Notes: generated by a model not told the origin, from the sequence alone. A DNA stretch of 62,265 bases from CAZMOK01 sp964644135 (GCA_964644135.1 CAZXWD010000002.1:1-62265), one strand, 5' to 3'; shown: positions 50,900 through 59,729, numbered from the stretch's first letter. Numbers and translations are program-made.

Positions 50900-51766
50900 T
50901 CAAATCCTGATCTTTACCATTCTGACCTTGCCATTGAAATCTTTTCTCAATTCATACTCCCTGTACCCGAGATCCTTCAGCCAGCTTTCAAATTCAGCGG
51001 AAAGGTGCTCATTTATCTCCACGTAAAGCGCTCCGCCCCATTCGAGCTGGATCTGCGACAGGTTCAGGATTGCCCGGTAGTACCTGAAAGGTTCGGAATC
51101 AGGAACGAAAAGGGCCCCGGGGGGCTCAAAATCCGTAACATTTTTCCTCATCCGGCTTTTTTCCGATTCCCTGACGTAGGGTGGATTGCTGATGATTATG
51201 TCATACCTGTCAGGAGAACGGTAAAGATCTTCATCGAAAATGTCTGCCCTGAAAAATTCGACATCTACCTTGTTCTGTAGTGCATTTATTCCGGCAATCT
51301 CAAGAGCTGCCTGTGATATATCGAGACCCCTGACTTCAGAACCGGGGAGATGTTTTGCAAGGGCTATGGCAATGCAACCCGAGCCCGTCCCGATATCCAG
51401 GATACTCAATCCTTTTGAGTCTTTATGTTCCTTTATTATCCATTCAACGAGCTCCTCAGTTTCGGGCCTTGGGATCAGGACACTGTTGTTAACCTTTATA
51501 TCCAGCCCGAAAAAATGGGCTTTACCTGTTATATGTTGTACCGGGTGCCCTTTTCTCAACAGGTCGGCAGCATGTTCAAGCCTTTTTATCACCGATTCGG
51601 ACAGCCTTGGCTCATATTCTGAGAGCAGGCTGGTTTTTTTGCGTGAGGTATATTCTTCGGTCAACAACCAGAAAAGATTATCCGACTCTTCACCGTACAT
51701 AGTCCCTTCCAGGCTTTCTTTAAAAGCTTTTCTCACATCGGACAGCAGGTTGGTACTTCTCATCAT
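50900..51766 (-). CDS. prmC: Release factor glutamine N5-methyltransferase PrmC
   Basis: A 288-residue enzyme that methylates the GGQ glutamine of the peptide-release factors. The N-terminal helical domain ends near HPVQHITGKAHFFGL (~74-88). The SAM domain has RPETEELVEWII (~99-110), ILDIGTGSGCIAIALAKHLPGSEVRGLDIS (~119-148) and the catalytic NPPY in IIISNPPYVRES (~190-201). The length is normal. It converges on the molybdenum-carrier-like gene and is divergent from the kinase gene. Confidence 0.93.
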   Translation of the reverse strand: MMRSTNLLSDVRKAFKESLEGTMYGEESDNLFWLLTEEYTSRKKTSLLSEYEPRLSESVIKRLEHAADLLRKGHPVQHITGKAHFFGLDIKVNNSVLIPRPETEELVEWIIKEHKDSKGLSILDIGTGSGCIAIALAKHLPGSEVRGLDISQAALEIAGINALQNKVDVEFFRADIFDEDLYRSPDRYDIIISNPPYVRESEKSRMRKNVTDFEPPGALFVPDSEPFRYYRAILNLSQIQLEWGGALYVEINEHLSAEFESWLKDLGYREYELRKDFNGKVRMVKIRI

Positions 51767-51790
51767 CAGTATAAAATTATCAAAAAATAG

Positions 51791-51798
51791 TACTTTTG
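51791..51798 (+). promoter_or_regulatory. Candidate -7 box (TACTTTTG) of the kinase-glycosyltransferase pair
   Basis: A full TAnnTTTG match 34 bases before the ATG at 51833, in the 66-base space that separates the kinase gene from prmC. Confidence 0.5.
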
Positions 51799-51832
51799 GG
51801 CGAGACTGTCAAACTATTAAACCAACCGGTAT

Positions 51833-52477
51833 ATGAAAGGAGATGTCCTTATAATTTCCGACGATCATCGAAAAGCTGCCAGGCAGGCATATAACCTCCT
51901 TAAAGACAAGCTTTCCGGGTCAGGGAAAAAAAATTCGATCACTGTAGCCGGGGAATCCGGTGCCGGTAAATCAGAAATTGCTGCCTCGCTGGCAGAAGAG
52001 ATGGAAAAAGACGGTTTCAGGACTTATATATTCCAGCAGGATGATTATTTTGTCTTTCCTCCGAAAACAAATGCTGTGGAAAGAAGAAAAGACATAAAGC
52101 ATGTGGGTACGGGTGAAGTGAAGCTCGGCCTGCTCGACGAGCATCTTTCAAAAGCCAGGGATGGAAAAGAAAAAATAGAAAAGCCGCTGGTGATCTTTGA
52201 TGAGGACAAGATCACATCGGAAACAATCGACCCGGCTGAATACGATGTATTCCTTGCGGAGGGCACCTATACAACGCTTCTTGACCATGCCGATTTCCGG
52301 GTGTTCATCGACAGGGATATTTTTGACACCAGGGCATCACGACTAAAAAGGAACCGGGAAAAGCAGGACGATTTCCTTGAACAAATACTCGAAATAGAAC
52401 ATAACATAATTTCAAACCATAAAGAACTTGCCGACATAATCATCACTAAGGATTACGAAGCAATCAACAACGAATGA
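51833..52477 (+). CDS. P-loop kinase, uridine kinase-like
   Basis: A 214-residue cytoplasmic kinase. It has Walker A AGESGAGKSE (~38-47), a downstream YIFQQDDYFVFPP with acidic active-site residues (~63-75), an EGTYTTLLDHADFRVFIDRD segment (~142-161) and a lid-like RLKRNREKQDD. The layout is that of uridine kinase or phosphoribulokinase-type enzymes, but the nucleoside pocket is not clearly conserved, so the substrate may be a sugar. Its last four bases overlap the start of the glycosyltransferase gene (ATGA), so the pair are translated together. Confidence 0.75.
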   Translation: MKGDVLIISDDHRKAARQAYNLLKDKLSGSGKKNSITVAGESGAGKSEIAASLAEEMEKDGFRTYIFQQDDYFVFPPKTNAVERRKDIKHVGTGEVKLGLLDEHLSKARDGKEKIEKPLVIFDEDKITSETIDPAEYDVFLAEGTYTTLLDHADFRVFIDRDIFDTRASRLKRNREKQDDFLEQILEIEHNIISNHKELADIIITKDYEAINNE

Positions 52478-53730
52478 TGGGCAAAGAATACAAAAGGATA
52501 GCCATGCTGAGCACCCATGGGTACTTCGACCCTATACCCAGGCTGGGCCGCACCGATACCGGGGGCCAGGTGGTGTATGTTCTTGAGCTGGCAAAAGCAC
52601 TGGGAAAGACAGGGATACCTGTTGATATCTATACCCGCTGGTTCGACCGGGACCAGAAGCAGGTGGATCCGGTACCGGGGCACCCTGAAGTAAGGGTGAT
52701 CAGGATACCTGCAGGGCCCTGGGAGTTCATTCCAAAAGAATTCCTTTATGATCATCTGCCTGAGCTCGCAGCAAATATGATCAGGTTCATCAAAGATGAA
52801 GGGCTTGATTATGACCTTTTTCACGGCCATTACGTGGATGCGGGCATTGTTGCACTTGATGTTGCAAAAACTTTTGACAAACCCTGCTACTTCACTGCCC
52901 ATTCACTTGGTGCGTGGAAACAGGAACAGATGGGTGGCGATCCTGAGGAGATGGAAGAGAAGTTCAACTTCAGGCACAGAATTGCAGAGGAGCTGAGGAT
53001 TTTCAGGTCGGTGAACGGCCAGTCGCTGACATCAAAAGTGCAGCATGAAAAACTGACCGAACTTTACGATTATGACGCCCCCAATATTGATATAATACCC
53101 CCGGGGGTAGACATTCATAAATACAAGCCCCCTGCTGCCGGCAGCAAGCCGAACCCGGACCTGCCACAGGATTACATTTACACCATAAGCAGGCTCGATA
53201 CCAACAAGGGCCACGATCTGCTGCTCGATGCTTTCGATATTGTGGCAAAGGAAATTCCGGGAATCAACCTCGTGATCGGGGGCGGTTCACCGGATCCCAA
53301 GCCAAGGGAATTACGCTTACTTGAAAAGATCAACAGCATCATATTAGCAAAGGGCCTGAAAGAGAGAGTCGAACTGATAGGCTATGTGCCCGATGAGGAT
53401 ATGATACCGAACTACCAGTTTGCGCGGTTCTTTGTCCTGCCCTCGCTATTCGAACCTTTCGGCATGACCACACAGGAGGCAATGGCCTGCGGGAGGCCTG
53501 TGATCGCATCCAAACTGGGTGGTATACGGAATGTACTGGATCACGGTAAAACAGGTTTGCTGGTCGACCCATCCGACAGGGAAGAATTTGCTGAAGCCAT
53601 GATAAAGCTGCTTTCCGATAAGGAAAAAGCTAATGTAATTGGAAAAAATGCCCACAAGCTCATACTTGATGAATTCAGTTGGGAGGCAATAGCCGAACGC
53701 CACCTCGCATTCTACGCAAAATATTCCTGA
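52474..53730 (+). CDS. GT4 glycosyltransferase, sucrose-phosphate-synthase-like
   Basis: A 418-residue glycosyltransferase using a nucleotide sugar. The N-terminal domain opens MLSTHGYFDPIPRLGRTDTGGQVVYVLELAKALGK (~11-44), with the glycine-rich TGGQ loop of the sucrose synthase/phosphate synthase branch. HGHYVDAG (~114-121), FTAHSLGAWK and PPGVDIHKY (~210-217) follow. The C-terminal domain has the retaining-enzyme E-x7-E motif in EPFGMTTQEAMACGRPVIA (~328-346). Relatives make sucrose phosphate or mannosylfructose phosphate. With the preceding P-loop kinase it may synthesise a sugar-phosphate solute; no phosphatase lies beside it. Confidence 0.85.
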   Translation: MMGKEYKRIAMLSTHGYFDPIPRLGRTDTGGQVVYVLELAKALGKTGIPVDIYTRWFDRDQKQVDPVPGHPEVRVIRIPAGPWEFIPKEFLYDHLPELAANMIRFIKDEGLDYDLFHGHYVDAGIVALDVAKTFDKPCYFTAHSLGAWKQEQMGGDPEEMEEKFNFRHRIAEELRIFRSVNGQSLTSKVQHEKLTELYDYDAPNIDIIPPGVDIHKYKPPAAGSKPNPDLPQDYIYTISRLDTNKGHDLLLDAFDIVAKEIPGINLVIGGGSPDPKPRELRLLEKINSIILAKGLKERVELIGYVPDEDMIPNYQFARFFVLPSLFEPFGMTTQEAMACGRPVIASKLGGIRNVLDHGKTGLLVDPSDREEFAEAMIKLLSDKEKANVIGKNAHKLILDEFSWEAIAERHLAFYAKYS

Positions 53731-53759
53731 TCACTATCTAACACTTTTTACAGGTTGAT

Positions 53760-54614
53760 ATGATCTTCATCATTCTTACGGTGCTCCAGAGCACACTTAT
53801 TTTCGTCACATTCAGATTATTCAATAATTTCAGGATAGATAACTGGCAGGCTATCACTATCAACTATGTGGTTGCCACATTGTTCGGGTTCCTGATTTAT
53901 CCCGAACCGGTAAACACTTCAGAAATACTGGATAAACCCTGGTTGTTAAGCTCAGTACTGTTGGGGATCTTTTTTATAAGCACCTTTTTTGTGTTTGCCC
54001 TTTCATCCCAGAAGGTAGGGGTCGCCCTGACATCAGTTGCAAGTAAAATGTCAGTGGTCATTCCCGTCACCTTCGGCGTGATACTATATGGTGAGAGCAT
54101 GGACCTGTTGAAAATAACAGGGATCACAGCAGCGCTTGTCGCTTTCTATCTAACTTTCAAAAAGAAAGAAAAACAAAAGGTGCACGCCGTTTACCTGCTT
54201 TATCCCCTGTTAATGTTCCTTGGAAACGGAACCAATGATACCATAATGAAATACGCCGAGCACTATCTTGTAAGGGGCGATCTCATACTTTTTCTCACCA
54301 TGATCTTCCTTTTCAGCCTTGTAATAGGGATAGTGATATTCATTGTAAGGCTGATCATGGGTTTATCTGTAATCAGGTTAAAGAATATTCTTGCCGGAGT
54401 TTTGCTCGGATTGCTTAACTTTGGTTCTACGTACTACATTTTGAGGGCCATGGGAGTATATGAAAGCTCGGTTGTATTCCCTCTTGTGAACACCTCCATT
54501 GTAATGCTTTCGGCGCTCACCGGTTTCTTTGTATTCAGGGAAAAGCTCTCGACGGTCAACTGGGCGGGCATACTGCTCTCCATTGTTGCAATATTGATCA
54601 TCGCCAATACCTGA
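53760..54614 (+). CDS. DMT (EamA-type) membrane transporter
   Basis: A 284-residue protein with about ten hydrophobic helices in two similar halves, the EamA/DMT layout. The first half ends with GVILYGESMDLLKITGITAALVAFYLTF (~103-130) and the second with GFFVFREKLSTVNWAGILLSIVAILIIA (~254-281), matching in position. Such transporters move metabolites; the substrate is unknown. It lies 29 bases after the glycosyltransferase, and the next gene starts two bases after its stop. Confidence 0.85.
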   Translation: MIFIILTVLQSTLIFVTFRLFNNFRIDNWQAITINYVVATLFGFLIYPEPVNTSEILDKPWLLSSVLLGIFFISTFFVFALSSQKVGVALTSVASKMSVVIPVTFGVILYGESMDLLKITGITAALVAFYLTFKKKEKQKVHAVYLLYPLLMFLGNGTNDTIMKYAEHYLVRGDLILFLTMIFLFSLVIGIVIFIVRLIMGLSVIRLKNILAGVLLGLLNFGSTYYILRAMGVYESSVVFPLVNTSIVMLSALTGFFVFREKLSTVNWAGILLSIVAILIIANT

Positions 54615-54616
54615 TC

Positions 54617-55261
54617 ATGGAACCAGATCAATACAAGACCATCAGAAGTCCATCGGAAGGATTGTACAAAGAGAAGGGAAGCAAATTCCTTGCTGTTGCC
54701 ATCCCTGTTTCCGATGTCGACAGTGCAATGGAAGAGATAGAAAAGATCAGGAAGCAATATCATGATGCAAGGCACCACTGTTACGCCTACCGGCTGGGTC
54801 CGGAAGGCGAGGAGTTCAGGTACAACGACGACGGGGAGCCATCGGGTACAGCCGGAAGGCCTATCCACGGGCAACTTCTCTCTACGGATGTGACCGACTG
54901 CCTGGTGGTGGTCACAAGGTACTTCGGCGGCACCAAGCTGGGAACAAGCGGCCTGATCAATGCCTATAAAACCGCCGCACGAAATGCAATCGAATCGGCA
55001 GGTTTCAGGATCATGACGCTAATGGACAGTATCGAGATCAGGTTCCCGTACGAAATGATGAACGATGTCCTCAGGATCATTAAAGATGAAGGTGCAAAAA
55101 TCAGGGAACAAGAGTTTGCCGAGGGATGTTATATCAGGGTCGGAGTTAGAAAAAGAGACAGGGAAAAAGTTTATTCAAGGTTATCAAAAATTCATCTGAT
55201 TGATATTGAGCAGTCTATAACAGGTGAAGATAACAGGGGCAAAGAAAACCCTTATTTATAA
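54617..55261 (+). CDS. YigZ/IMPACT-family protein
   Basis: A 214-residue cytoplasmic protein of the IMPACT (UPF0029) family. The conserved segment SPSEGLYKEKGSKFLAVAIPV (~13-33), the signature YHDARHHCYAYRLGPEG (~54-70) and the GEPSGTAGRPI and VTRYFGGTKLGTSGLINAYKTAA stretches (~76-86 and ~104-126) are diagnostic. Eukaryotic IMPACT inhibits Gcn2; the bacterial function is unsettled. It begins two bases after the DMT transporter stop, so the two are cotranscribed. Confidence 0.92.
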   Translation: MEPDQYKTIRSPSEGLYKEKGSKFLAVAIPVSDVDSAMEEIEKIRKQYHDARHHCYAYRLGPEGEEFRYNDDGEPSGTAGRPIHGQLLSTDVTDCLVVVTRYFGGTKLGTSGLINAYKTAARNAIESAGFRIMTLMDSIEIRFPYEMMNDVLRIIKDEGAKIREQEFAEGCYIRVGVRKRDREKVYSRLSKIHLIDIEQSITGEDNRGKENPYL

Positions 55262-55577
55262 CTATTATAAGTGTTTTTTTCTTGACCAACTAGTATGATT
55301 TTTGTATTTTTTTTCGCCGAAACCTAAAAACCCAAGGTCAAGGTAATCAAACCCTTAGGAAAAAGCTTTTAATACCTGCTTCAACCTCTTAGATAAGCTA
55401 AAAATTATGTAAAGTCAAGCAAAATTGATGTTTTTTTTTCACTTTTTTTATGACATCTTTGTGAAATCAATTATTCCTCCACCGCCAGGTTTAAAGGCTA
55501 ATGGTAACCACCAAGTTTTACAGGAGGAGCTTGGCTGATTGTTTCTTTCAACATCCAAAAACAACTGTGAATAAAGC
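55262..55577. other. dnaA upstream region
   Basis: A 316-base AT-rich gap. A near -7 box, CATCTTTG at 55454-55461 (one mismatch to TAnnTTTG), may drive dnaA. TGTGAATAA at 55566-55574 is the complement of TTATTCACA, one mismatch from the classical DnaA box TTATCCACA, just before the ATG, and could allow autoregulation. Only this single box was found, so it does not look like an origin. Confidence 0.5.
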
Positions 55578-57011
55578 ATGAAAAGGAACGCGCAGGAAGT
55601 ATGGGAAAATTGTCTTAAAATTATCAAGGACAATATACATTATCAAAGCTATAAAACGTGGTTTGTCCCGATAAAACCCCTTAAGCTTGACAATAATGTA
55701 CTTACCATACAGGTGCCCAGCCAGTTCTTTTATGAGTGGCTGGAAGAGCACTACATTGGGTTACTGAAAAAAACCATAAAAAAGGAGCTGGGTTCTGAAG
55801 GCCGTCTGGAATACAGCATCATAATGGAAAACAGTTATAATAATCCTAAACCCTATTCCATTAAGATGCCCACGGCATCAGCCGATACCAACAACCCTGC
55901 TGTTTCAATGCCTATCGACCTTAACAAGGGCATTGCCAAAGAAATACCTAATCCTTTCGTTATTCCCGGGCTGAAAAAGATCAAGGTAAACTCGCAACTG
56001 GTAGAGTCTTATTCTTTCGAAAACTTTGTGGAGGGCGATTGCAACCGCCTGGCCCGATCGGCCGGTTTCGCCGTATCAGAGAACCCCGGCAAAACCGCAT
56101 TCAACCCTCTTTTTATATACAGCAATGTAGGGCTCGGTAAAACACACCTTGCCCACGCGATAGGCCTGCAGGTAAAAGACAATTATCCTGACAAGACTGT
56201 TCTTTATGTATCTACCGAACAGTTCATAGCCCAGTATATCGAATCTGTCAGGAACAACAACCAGAACGATTTCGTACACTTTTACCAGATGATCGACGTG
56301 CTTATTGTTGACGACATACAGTTCCTTTCCGGCAAAGAAAAGACACAGGATGTCTTCTTCCATATATTCAACCAGCTCCATCAAACAAGCAAGCAGATAA
56401 TACTTACATCTGATAAGGCCCCGGTTGAAATGAAGGGCATAGAACCACGCCTGTTGTCGAGATTCAAATGGGGGCTGGCAGCCGACTTGCAACCACCCGA
56501 CCTTGAAACAAGGATCGCTATCCTGCAGAAGCGCCTGTATAACGACGGCATCGAAATAGATGCTGATGTAACCGAATATATTGCTTACAGTATCAACACA
56601 AATGTCAGGGAGCTGGAGGGTGCACTGATATCGATTCTTGCCCAGTCTTCGCTGAACAAAAAAGCAATAACCCTCGACCTTGCCAAGCAGATGGTCGACA
56701 AGTTCGTAAAGAGCACCTCCAGGGAGATCTCGATCGATTACATCCAGAAGGTAGTTTGCGATTATTTCGACCTTCCGCTCGAGGCGATCAACTCGAAAAC
56801 CAGGAAACGGGAAATAGTCCAGGCCAGGCAACTTGCCATGTATTTCGCCAAAAAACACACCAAATCATCACTGGCAACCATAGGCCTGCACTGCGGCAAT
56901 AAAGACCACGCCACTGTACTGCACGCCTGCCGCACTGTCAACAACCTCATTGATACCGACAAGCAATTCAGGATCTATGTTGAGGAGCTCGACAAAAAGA
57001 TCAAGATGTGA
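55578..57011 (+). CDS. dnaA: Chromosomal replication initiator DnaA
   Basis: A 477-residue initiator that binds DnaA boxes and melts the origin. Domain I runs from VWENCLKIIKDNIHYQSYKTWFVPI (~7-31). The AAA+ domain has FENFVEGDCNRLARSAG (~149-165), Walker A FIYSNVGLGKTHLAHAIG (~178-195), Walker B VLIVDDIQFLSGK (~239-251), the sensor segment IILTSDKAP and the Arg-finger region RLLSRFKWG. Domain IV ends with the DNA-recognition signature GLHCGNKDHATVLHACRTV (~436-454). The linker (domain II, ~90-130) is short. No dnaN or gyrase gene lies next to it. Confidence 0.96.
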   Translation: MKRNAQEVWENCLKIIKDNIHYQSYKTWFVPIKPLKLDNNVLTIQVPSQFFYEWLEEHYIGLLKKTIKKELGSEGRLEYSIIMENSYNNPKPYSIKMPTASADTNNPAVSMPIDLNKGIAKEIPNPFVIPGLKKIKVNSQLVESYSFENFVEGDCNRLARSAGFAVSENPGKTAFNPLFIYSNVGLGKTHLAHAIGLQVKDNYPDKTVLYVSTEQFIAQYIESVRNNNQNDFVHFYQMIDVLIVDDIQFLSGKEKTQDVFFHIFNQLHQTSKQIILTSDKAPVEMKGIEPRLLSRFKWGLAADLQPPDLETRIAILQKRLYNDGIEIDADVTEYIAYSINTNVRELEGALISILAQSSLNKKAITLDLAKQMVDKFVKSTSREISIDYIQKVVCDYFDLPLEAINSKTRKREIVQARQLAMYFAKKHTKSSLATIGLHCGNKDHATVLHACRTVNNLIDTDKQFRIYVEELDKKIKM

Positions 57012-57083
57012 TCGTTGATCAGTGACCTTGAAAAGCCTCAGCACCTTTATCATCCGCTAAGTGATCATTATTAAGGAATACCT

Positions 57084-57091
57084 TATTTTTG
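57084..57091 (+). promoter_or_regulatory. Candidate -7 box (TATTTTTG) of the phosphatase gene
   Basis: A full TAnnTTTG match 24 bases before the ATG at 57116. Confidence 0.48.
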
Positions 57092-57115
57092 TTGAAAAAG
57101 TAACTCTAACTCACT

Positions 57116-57589
57116 ATGAAGATATTGTTTGTATGTCTGGGCAATATATGTCGATCACCCCTTGCCAGGGGGATCATGCACCATAAGATCAGCAGCAAGG
57201 GACTTAATGCGGAAGTTGACTCCGCAGGCTTTGAAGATTACCATATTGGTGAACCGGCCGATCCCCGTTCAGCGGAAATAGCCATGAAAAACGGGGTGTC
57301 GCTCGACGGGCACAGTGCAAGGCAGTTCGATGTTGAAGACTTTGATAAATTCGACCGTATTTATGTTATGGACGAAAAGAACTACAAGGATGTTATAGAT
57401 CTTGCCCGGAACCAACACGACCTTAACAAAGTTGATTATATCATGAATGTTGTAACACCCGGTACCGATGCCCCGGTCCCCGATCCTTATTACGGAGGGG
57501 AAGAGGGTTTCAGCAATGTCTACCGGATGCTCGACACCGCTTGTGAAAAGATAGCTCAGGACATAGAAAACAAGAAGAAACCACAGTGA
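57116..57589 (+). CDS. Low-molecular-weight protein-tyrosine phosphatase
   Basis: A 157-residue cytoplasmic phosphatase. The catalytic loop is CLGNICRSP (Cys7 and Arg13, ~7-15). The general acid lies in APVPDPYYGG (~126-135). YVMDEKNYKDV supplies the usual substrate-wall region. It may remove phosphate from proteins with tyrosine kinases; low-molecular-weight phosphatases also occur in polysaccharide clusters, but none is visible here. Its TGA overlaps the GTG start of the dehydratase (GTGA), so translation is coupled. Confidence 0.94.
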   Translation: MKILFVCLGNICRSPLARGIMHHKISSKGLNAEVDSAGFEDYHIGEPADPRSAEIAMKNGVSLDGHSARQFDVEDFDKFDRIYVMDEKNYKDVIDLARNQHDLNKVDYIMNVVTPGTDAPVPDPYYGGEEGFSNVYRMLDTACEKIAQDIENKKKPQ

Positions 57590-58382
57590 CACCCGGCCTG
57601 GAAGAAATACGCAAAGCTGCCCGGAGAATTGCTCCTTACATCCATCACACACCGGTAATTACCAATGCCAGCATCAACAGGCAAATGGGTTGTGAAATTT
57701 TTTTCAAATGTGAGAACTTTCAGAAGGCAGGTGCCTTCAAGAGCCGTGGGGCATGCAATGCGGTATTTTCACTCACTGATGAAGAAGTTGAGAGGGGCGT
57801 TGCCACGCATTCATCCGGCAATCACGCACAGGCTTTGGCCAGGGCTGCCTCACTCAGGGATTGTCCCGCATACATAGTTATGCCATCCACATCCTCAAAG
57901 GTGAAGGTTAATGCTGTTAAAGAATATGGGGGAAGGATAACTTTCTGTGAGCCTAACCTGGCGTCACGGGAGTCGACACTCGAAGAGGTCATCAAAGAAA
58001 CTGGTGCAACTGAAATACATCCCTACAATGATCATAGGATCATTGCGGCACAGGCAACGGCAGCGCTTGAATTAATGGAGGAGATAGATGGGTTTGATAT
58101 TATAATGGCTCCTGTCGGCGGAGGGGGCCTTCTGAGCGGCACCCTGCTCACTGTGAAAAACCTGGCCCCTTATGTTAAAGTCATAGCCGGGGAACCTGAA
58201 GGGGCAAGCGATGCCTTCAGGTCGTTCCGGTCGGGAAAGTTCATCCCTTCCGAAAACCCGGATACAATAGCTGACGGACTGCTTACCTCACTCGGGACGC
58301 TTACCTTTCCCATCATCATGGATAGTGTGGATGACATCCTTCTTGCCGATGATGAAACCATTAAATGTGCCATGCGGATGAT
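57586..58382 (+). CDS. Threonine/serine dehydratase-like PLP enzyme (3' end lost in gap)
   Basis: A fold-type II PLP enzyme of the threonine dehydratase/serine racemase group. It opens GLEEIRKAARRIAPYIHHTPV. The catalytic Lys lies in KCENFQKAGAFKSRGA (~42-57), then SSGNHAQALARAA (~81-93) and the phosphate-binding glycines GGGGLLSGTLL (~177-187). The visible ~266 residues lack the end. It starts at a GTG inside the phosphatase stop. Apparent continuation through the N gap into the next gene is an assembly artefact, because the following sequence belongs to another protein family. Confidence 0.9.
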
Positions 58383-58482
58383 NNNNNNNNNNNNNNNNNN
58401 NNNNNNNNNNNNNNNNNNNNNNNNNNNNNNNNNNNNNNNNNNNNNNNNNNNNNNNNNNNNNNNNNNNNNNNNNNNNNNNNNN
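58383..58482. other. Assembly gap (100 N)
   Basis: Exactly 100 undetermined bases that join two unrelated coding regions in one frame by chance. Confidence 0.99.
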
Positions 58483-59115
58483 TATATCGAGATCATTTCC
58501 GGTATTCAATATTTCATAACTGAAAATGTCAGGACAGCCAGGCGTTACCTGAAGAAAACCGTGCCGGGCATAATAATCGACGACCTGGAGTTCCGGATAC
58601 TTAACAAGAAAACGCCACCTGAAGATATACCGGGCTTGCTGGATCCCCTGTTGAAAGGCAGGGATGCCGGACTTATCTCGGAAGCGGGCCTCCCATGCAT
58701 TGCTGATCCCGGAAGCCTCCTGGTAGCAGCAGCTCATAAAAACAGGATCAGGGTCCACCCTATTCCGGGCCCCTCTTCGATCTTTTTGGCACTTGAGTCA
58801 TCCGGGTTCAACGGGCAGCAATTTTCCTTTCACGGTTATCTTCCAATAGATAAAAAGGAGCTCAGGTCAAAAATAAGAGAACTGGAGTCAGCAGCCCGCT
58901 CAACGGGATATACGCAGATCTTCATGGAAACCCCTTACAGGAACAATAAACTTGTGGAAGAAGTCCTCAGCACCTGCCATAACGAGACACTCCTGAGCAT
59001 TGCTGCAGAACTGACTCTGAGCGGGGAATTTATAAAGACCCTCAGTATTGATGAGTGGAAAAAAGAAAAACCGGACCTTCACAAAAGGCCGGCAGTTTTT
59101 CTTCTTTCAGTGTAA
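58483..59115 (+). CDS. Tetrapyrrole-methylase-fold SAM methyltransferase, RsmI-like (5' end lost in gap)
   Basis: The visible 210 residues are the C-terminal part of an RsmI-like enzyme that uses SAM, in the group that 2'-O-methylates 16S rRNA C1402. Diagnostic phrases are GRDAGLISEAGLPCIADPGSLLVAAAHKNRIRVHPIPGPSSIFLAL and GYLPIDKKELRSKI, followed by FMETPYRNNKLVEEVL and the final AELTLSGEFIKTLSIDEW. Its first residues lie in the gap, so the N-terminal SAM loop cannot be seen. Some RsmI-like homologues in Bacteroidota have different targets. Confidence 0.85.
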   Translation, partial: YIEIISGIQYFITENVRTARRYLKKTVPGIIIDDLEFRILNKKTPPEDIPGLLDPLLKGRDAGLISEAGLPCIADPGSLLVAAAHKNRIRVHPIPGPSSIFLALESSGFNGQQFSFHGYLPIDKKELRSKIRELESAARSTGYTQIFMETPYRNNKLVEEVLSTCHNETLLSIAAELTLSGEFIKTLSIDEWKKEKPDLHKRPAVFLLSV

Positions 59116-59130
59116 TTAAGAAATTATGGA

Positions 59131-59637
59131 TCAGTGCTCGTGGCCACCCGGTCCGTGAGCATGCCCGTGTTCAAGTTCTTCCTTCGTGGCATCCCTCACA
59201 TCAATGACCTTACCTGTGAAATAAAGGTCCATACCGGCAAGCGGATGATTGAAATCCATGACAACGGAGTCATCCTTGACTTCGGCAACTATGCCATTAA
59301 GGGCATTGCCTTCCTGGTCTTCCATAGGGATCATCTCTCCCACTTTCAGAAGATCCTCGTCAACTTTTCCGTCTATCTCAAATACTTTTTTATCAAGTTC
59401 AAGAACCCTGTCCTGAGAAGGCAACCCGTAGGCATCATCTTTCGTAAGCACAAAGTCAAATTCTTCACCTTTTTTCAATCCTTCAATATTCGACAAGAAT
59501 GCCGGGAGCAATCCTCCCTGTCCGATGAGATATACGAAAGGGCGTTCTTCTGTTACCTCCTGGATTACCGGTCCGTCTTCATTCGCTTCTTTTAAGGTAT
59601 AGGTCAGGGAAACCACCTTGTTTTCACCAATTGTCAT
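59131..59637 (-). CDS. SlyD-like FKBP-type peptidyl-prolyl isomerase with His-rich tail
   Basis: A 168-residue cytoplasmic isomerase/chaperone. The FKBP core begins VVSLTYTLKEANEDGPVIQE and has FVYLIGQGGLLPAFLSNIEGLKKGEEFDF (~30-58). The insert-in-flap domain occupies about residues 65-125 (DRVLELDKKVFEIDGKVDEDLL), and the barrel closes with FNHPLAGMDLYFTGKVIDV. The C-terminus is His/Gly-rich (HGHAHGPGGHEH), a metal-binding tail as in SlyD, where it links the protein to nickel. Nickel genes are absent from this window. Confidence 0.9.
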   Translation of the reverse strand: MTIGENKVVSLTYTLKEANEDGPVIQEVTEERPFVYLIGQGGLLPAFLSNIEGLKKGEEFDFVLTKDDAYGLPSQDRVLELDKKVFEIDGKVDEDLLKVGEMIPMEDQEGNALNGIVAEVKDDSVVMDFNHPLAGMDLYFTGKVIDVRDATKEELEHGHAHGPGGHEH

Positions 59638-59670
59638 AATAATAAATGTTGATTATCAAGTAATTTCAAG

Positions 59671-59678
59671 CAAATATA
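59671..59678 (-). promoter_or_regulatory. Candidate -7 box (TATATTTG) of the SlyD-like gene
   Basis: A full TAnnTTTG match on the minus strand, 33 bases before the ATG at 59637. Confidence 0.5.
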
Positions 59679-59721
59679 CAATTTGTTAGGCAGACTTACT
59701 GTTATATTGAGGTTAAATCTC

Positions 59722-59729
59722 TATTTTTG
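59722..59729 (+). promoter_or_regulatory. Candidate -7 box (TATTTTTG) of the ABC-2 operon
   Basis: A full TAnnTTTG match 23 bases before the TTG start at 59753. The short leader favours that start over any upstream one. Confidence 0.5.

Noticed and set aside
55262..55577. Replication origin upstream of dnaA
   Set aside because: Only one near-consensus DnaA box was found and there is no box cluster; dnaN and other origin genes are not adjacent. A strand-skew plot of the whole genome would settle it.
56076..56858. 260-residue minus-strand open frame
   Set aside because: It lies entirely opposite the AAA+ and DNA-binding parts of dnaA and has no family features.
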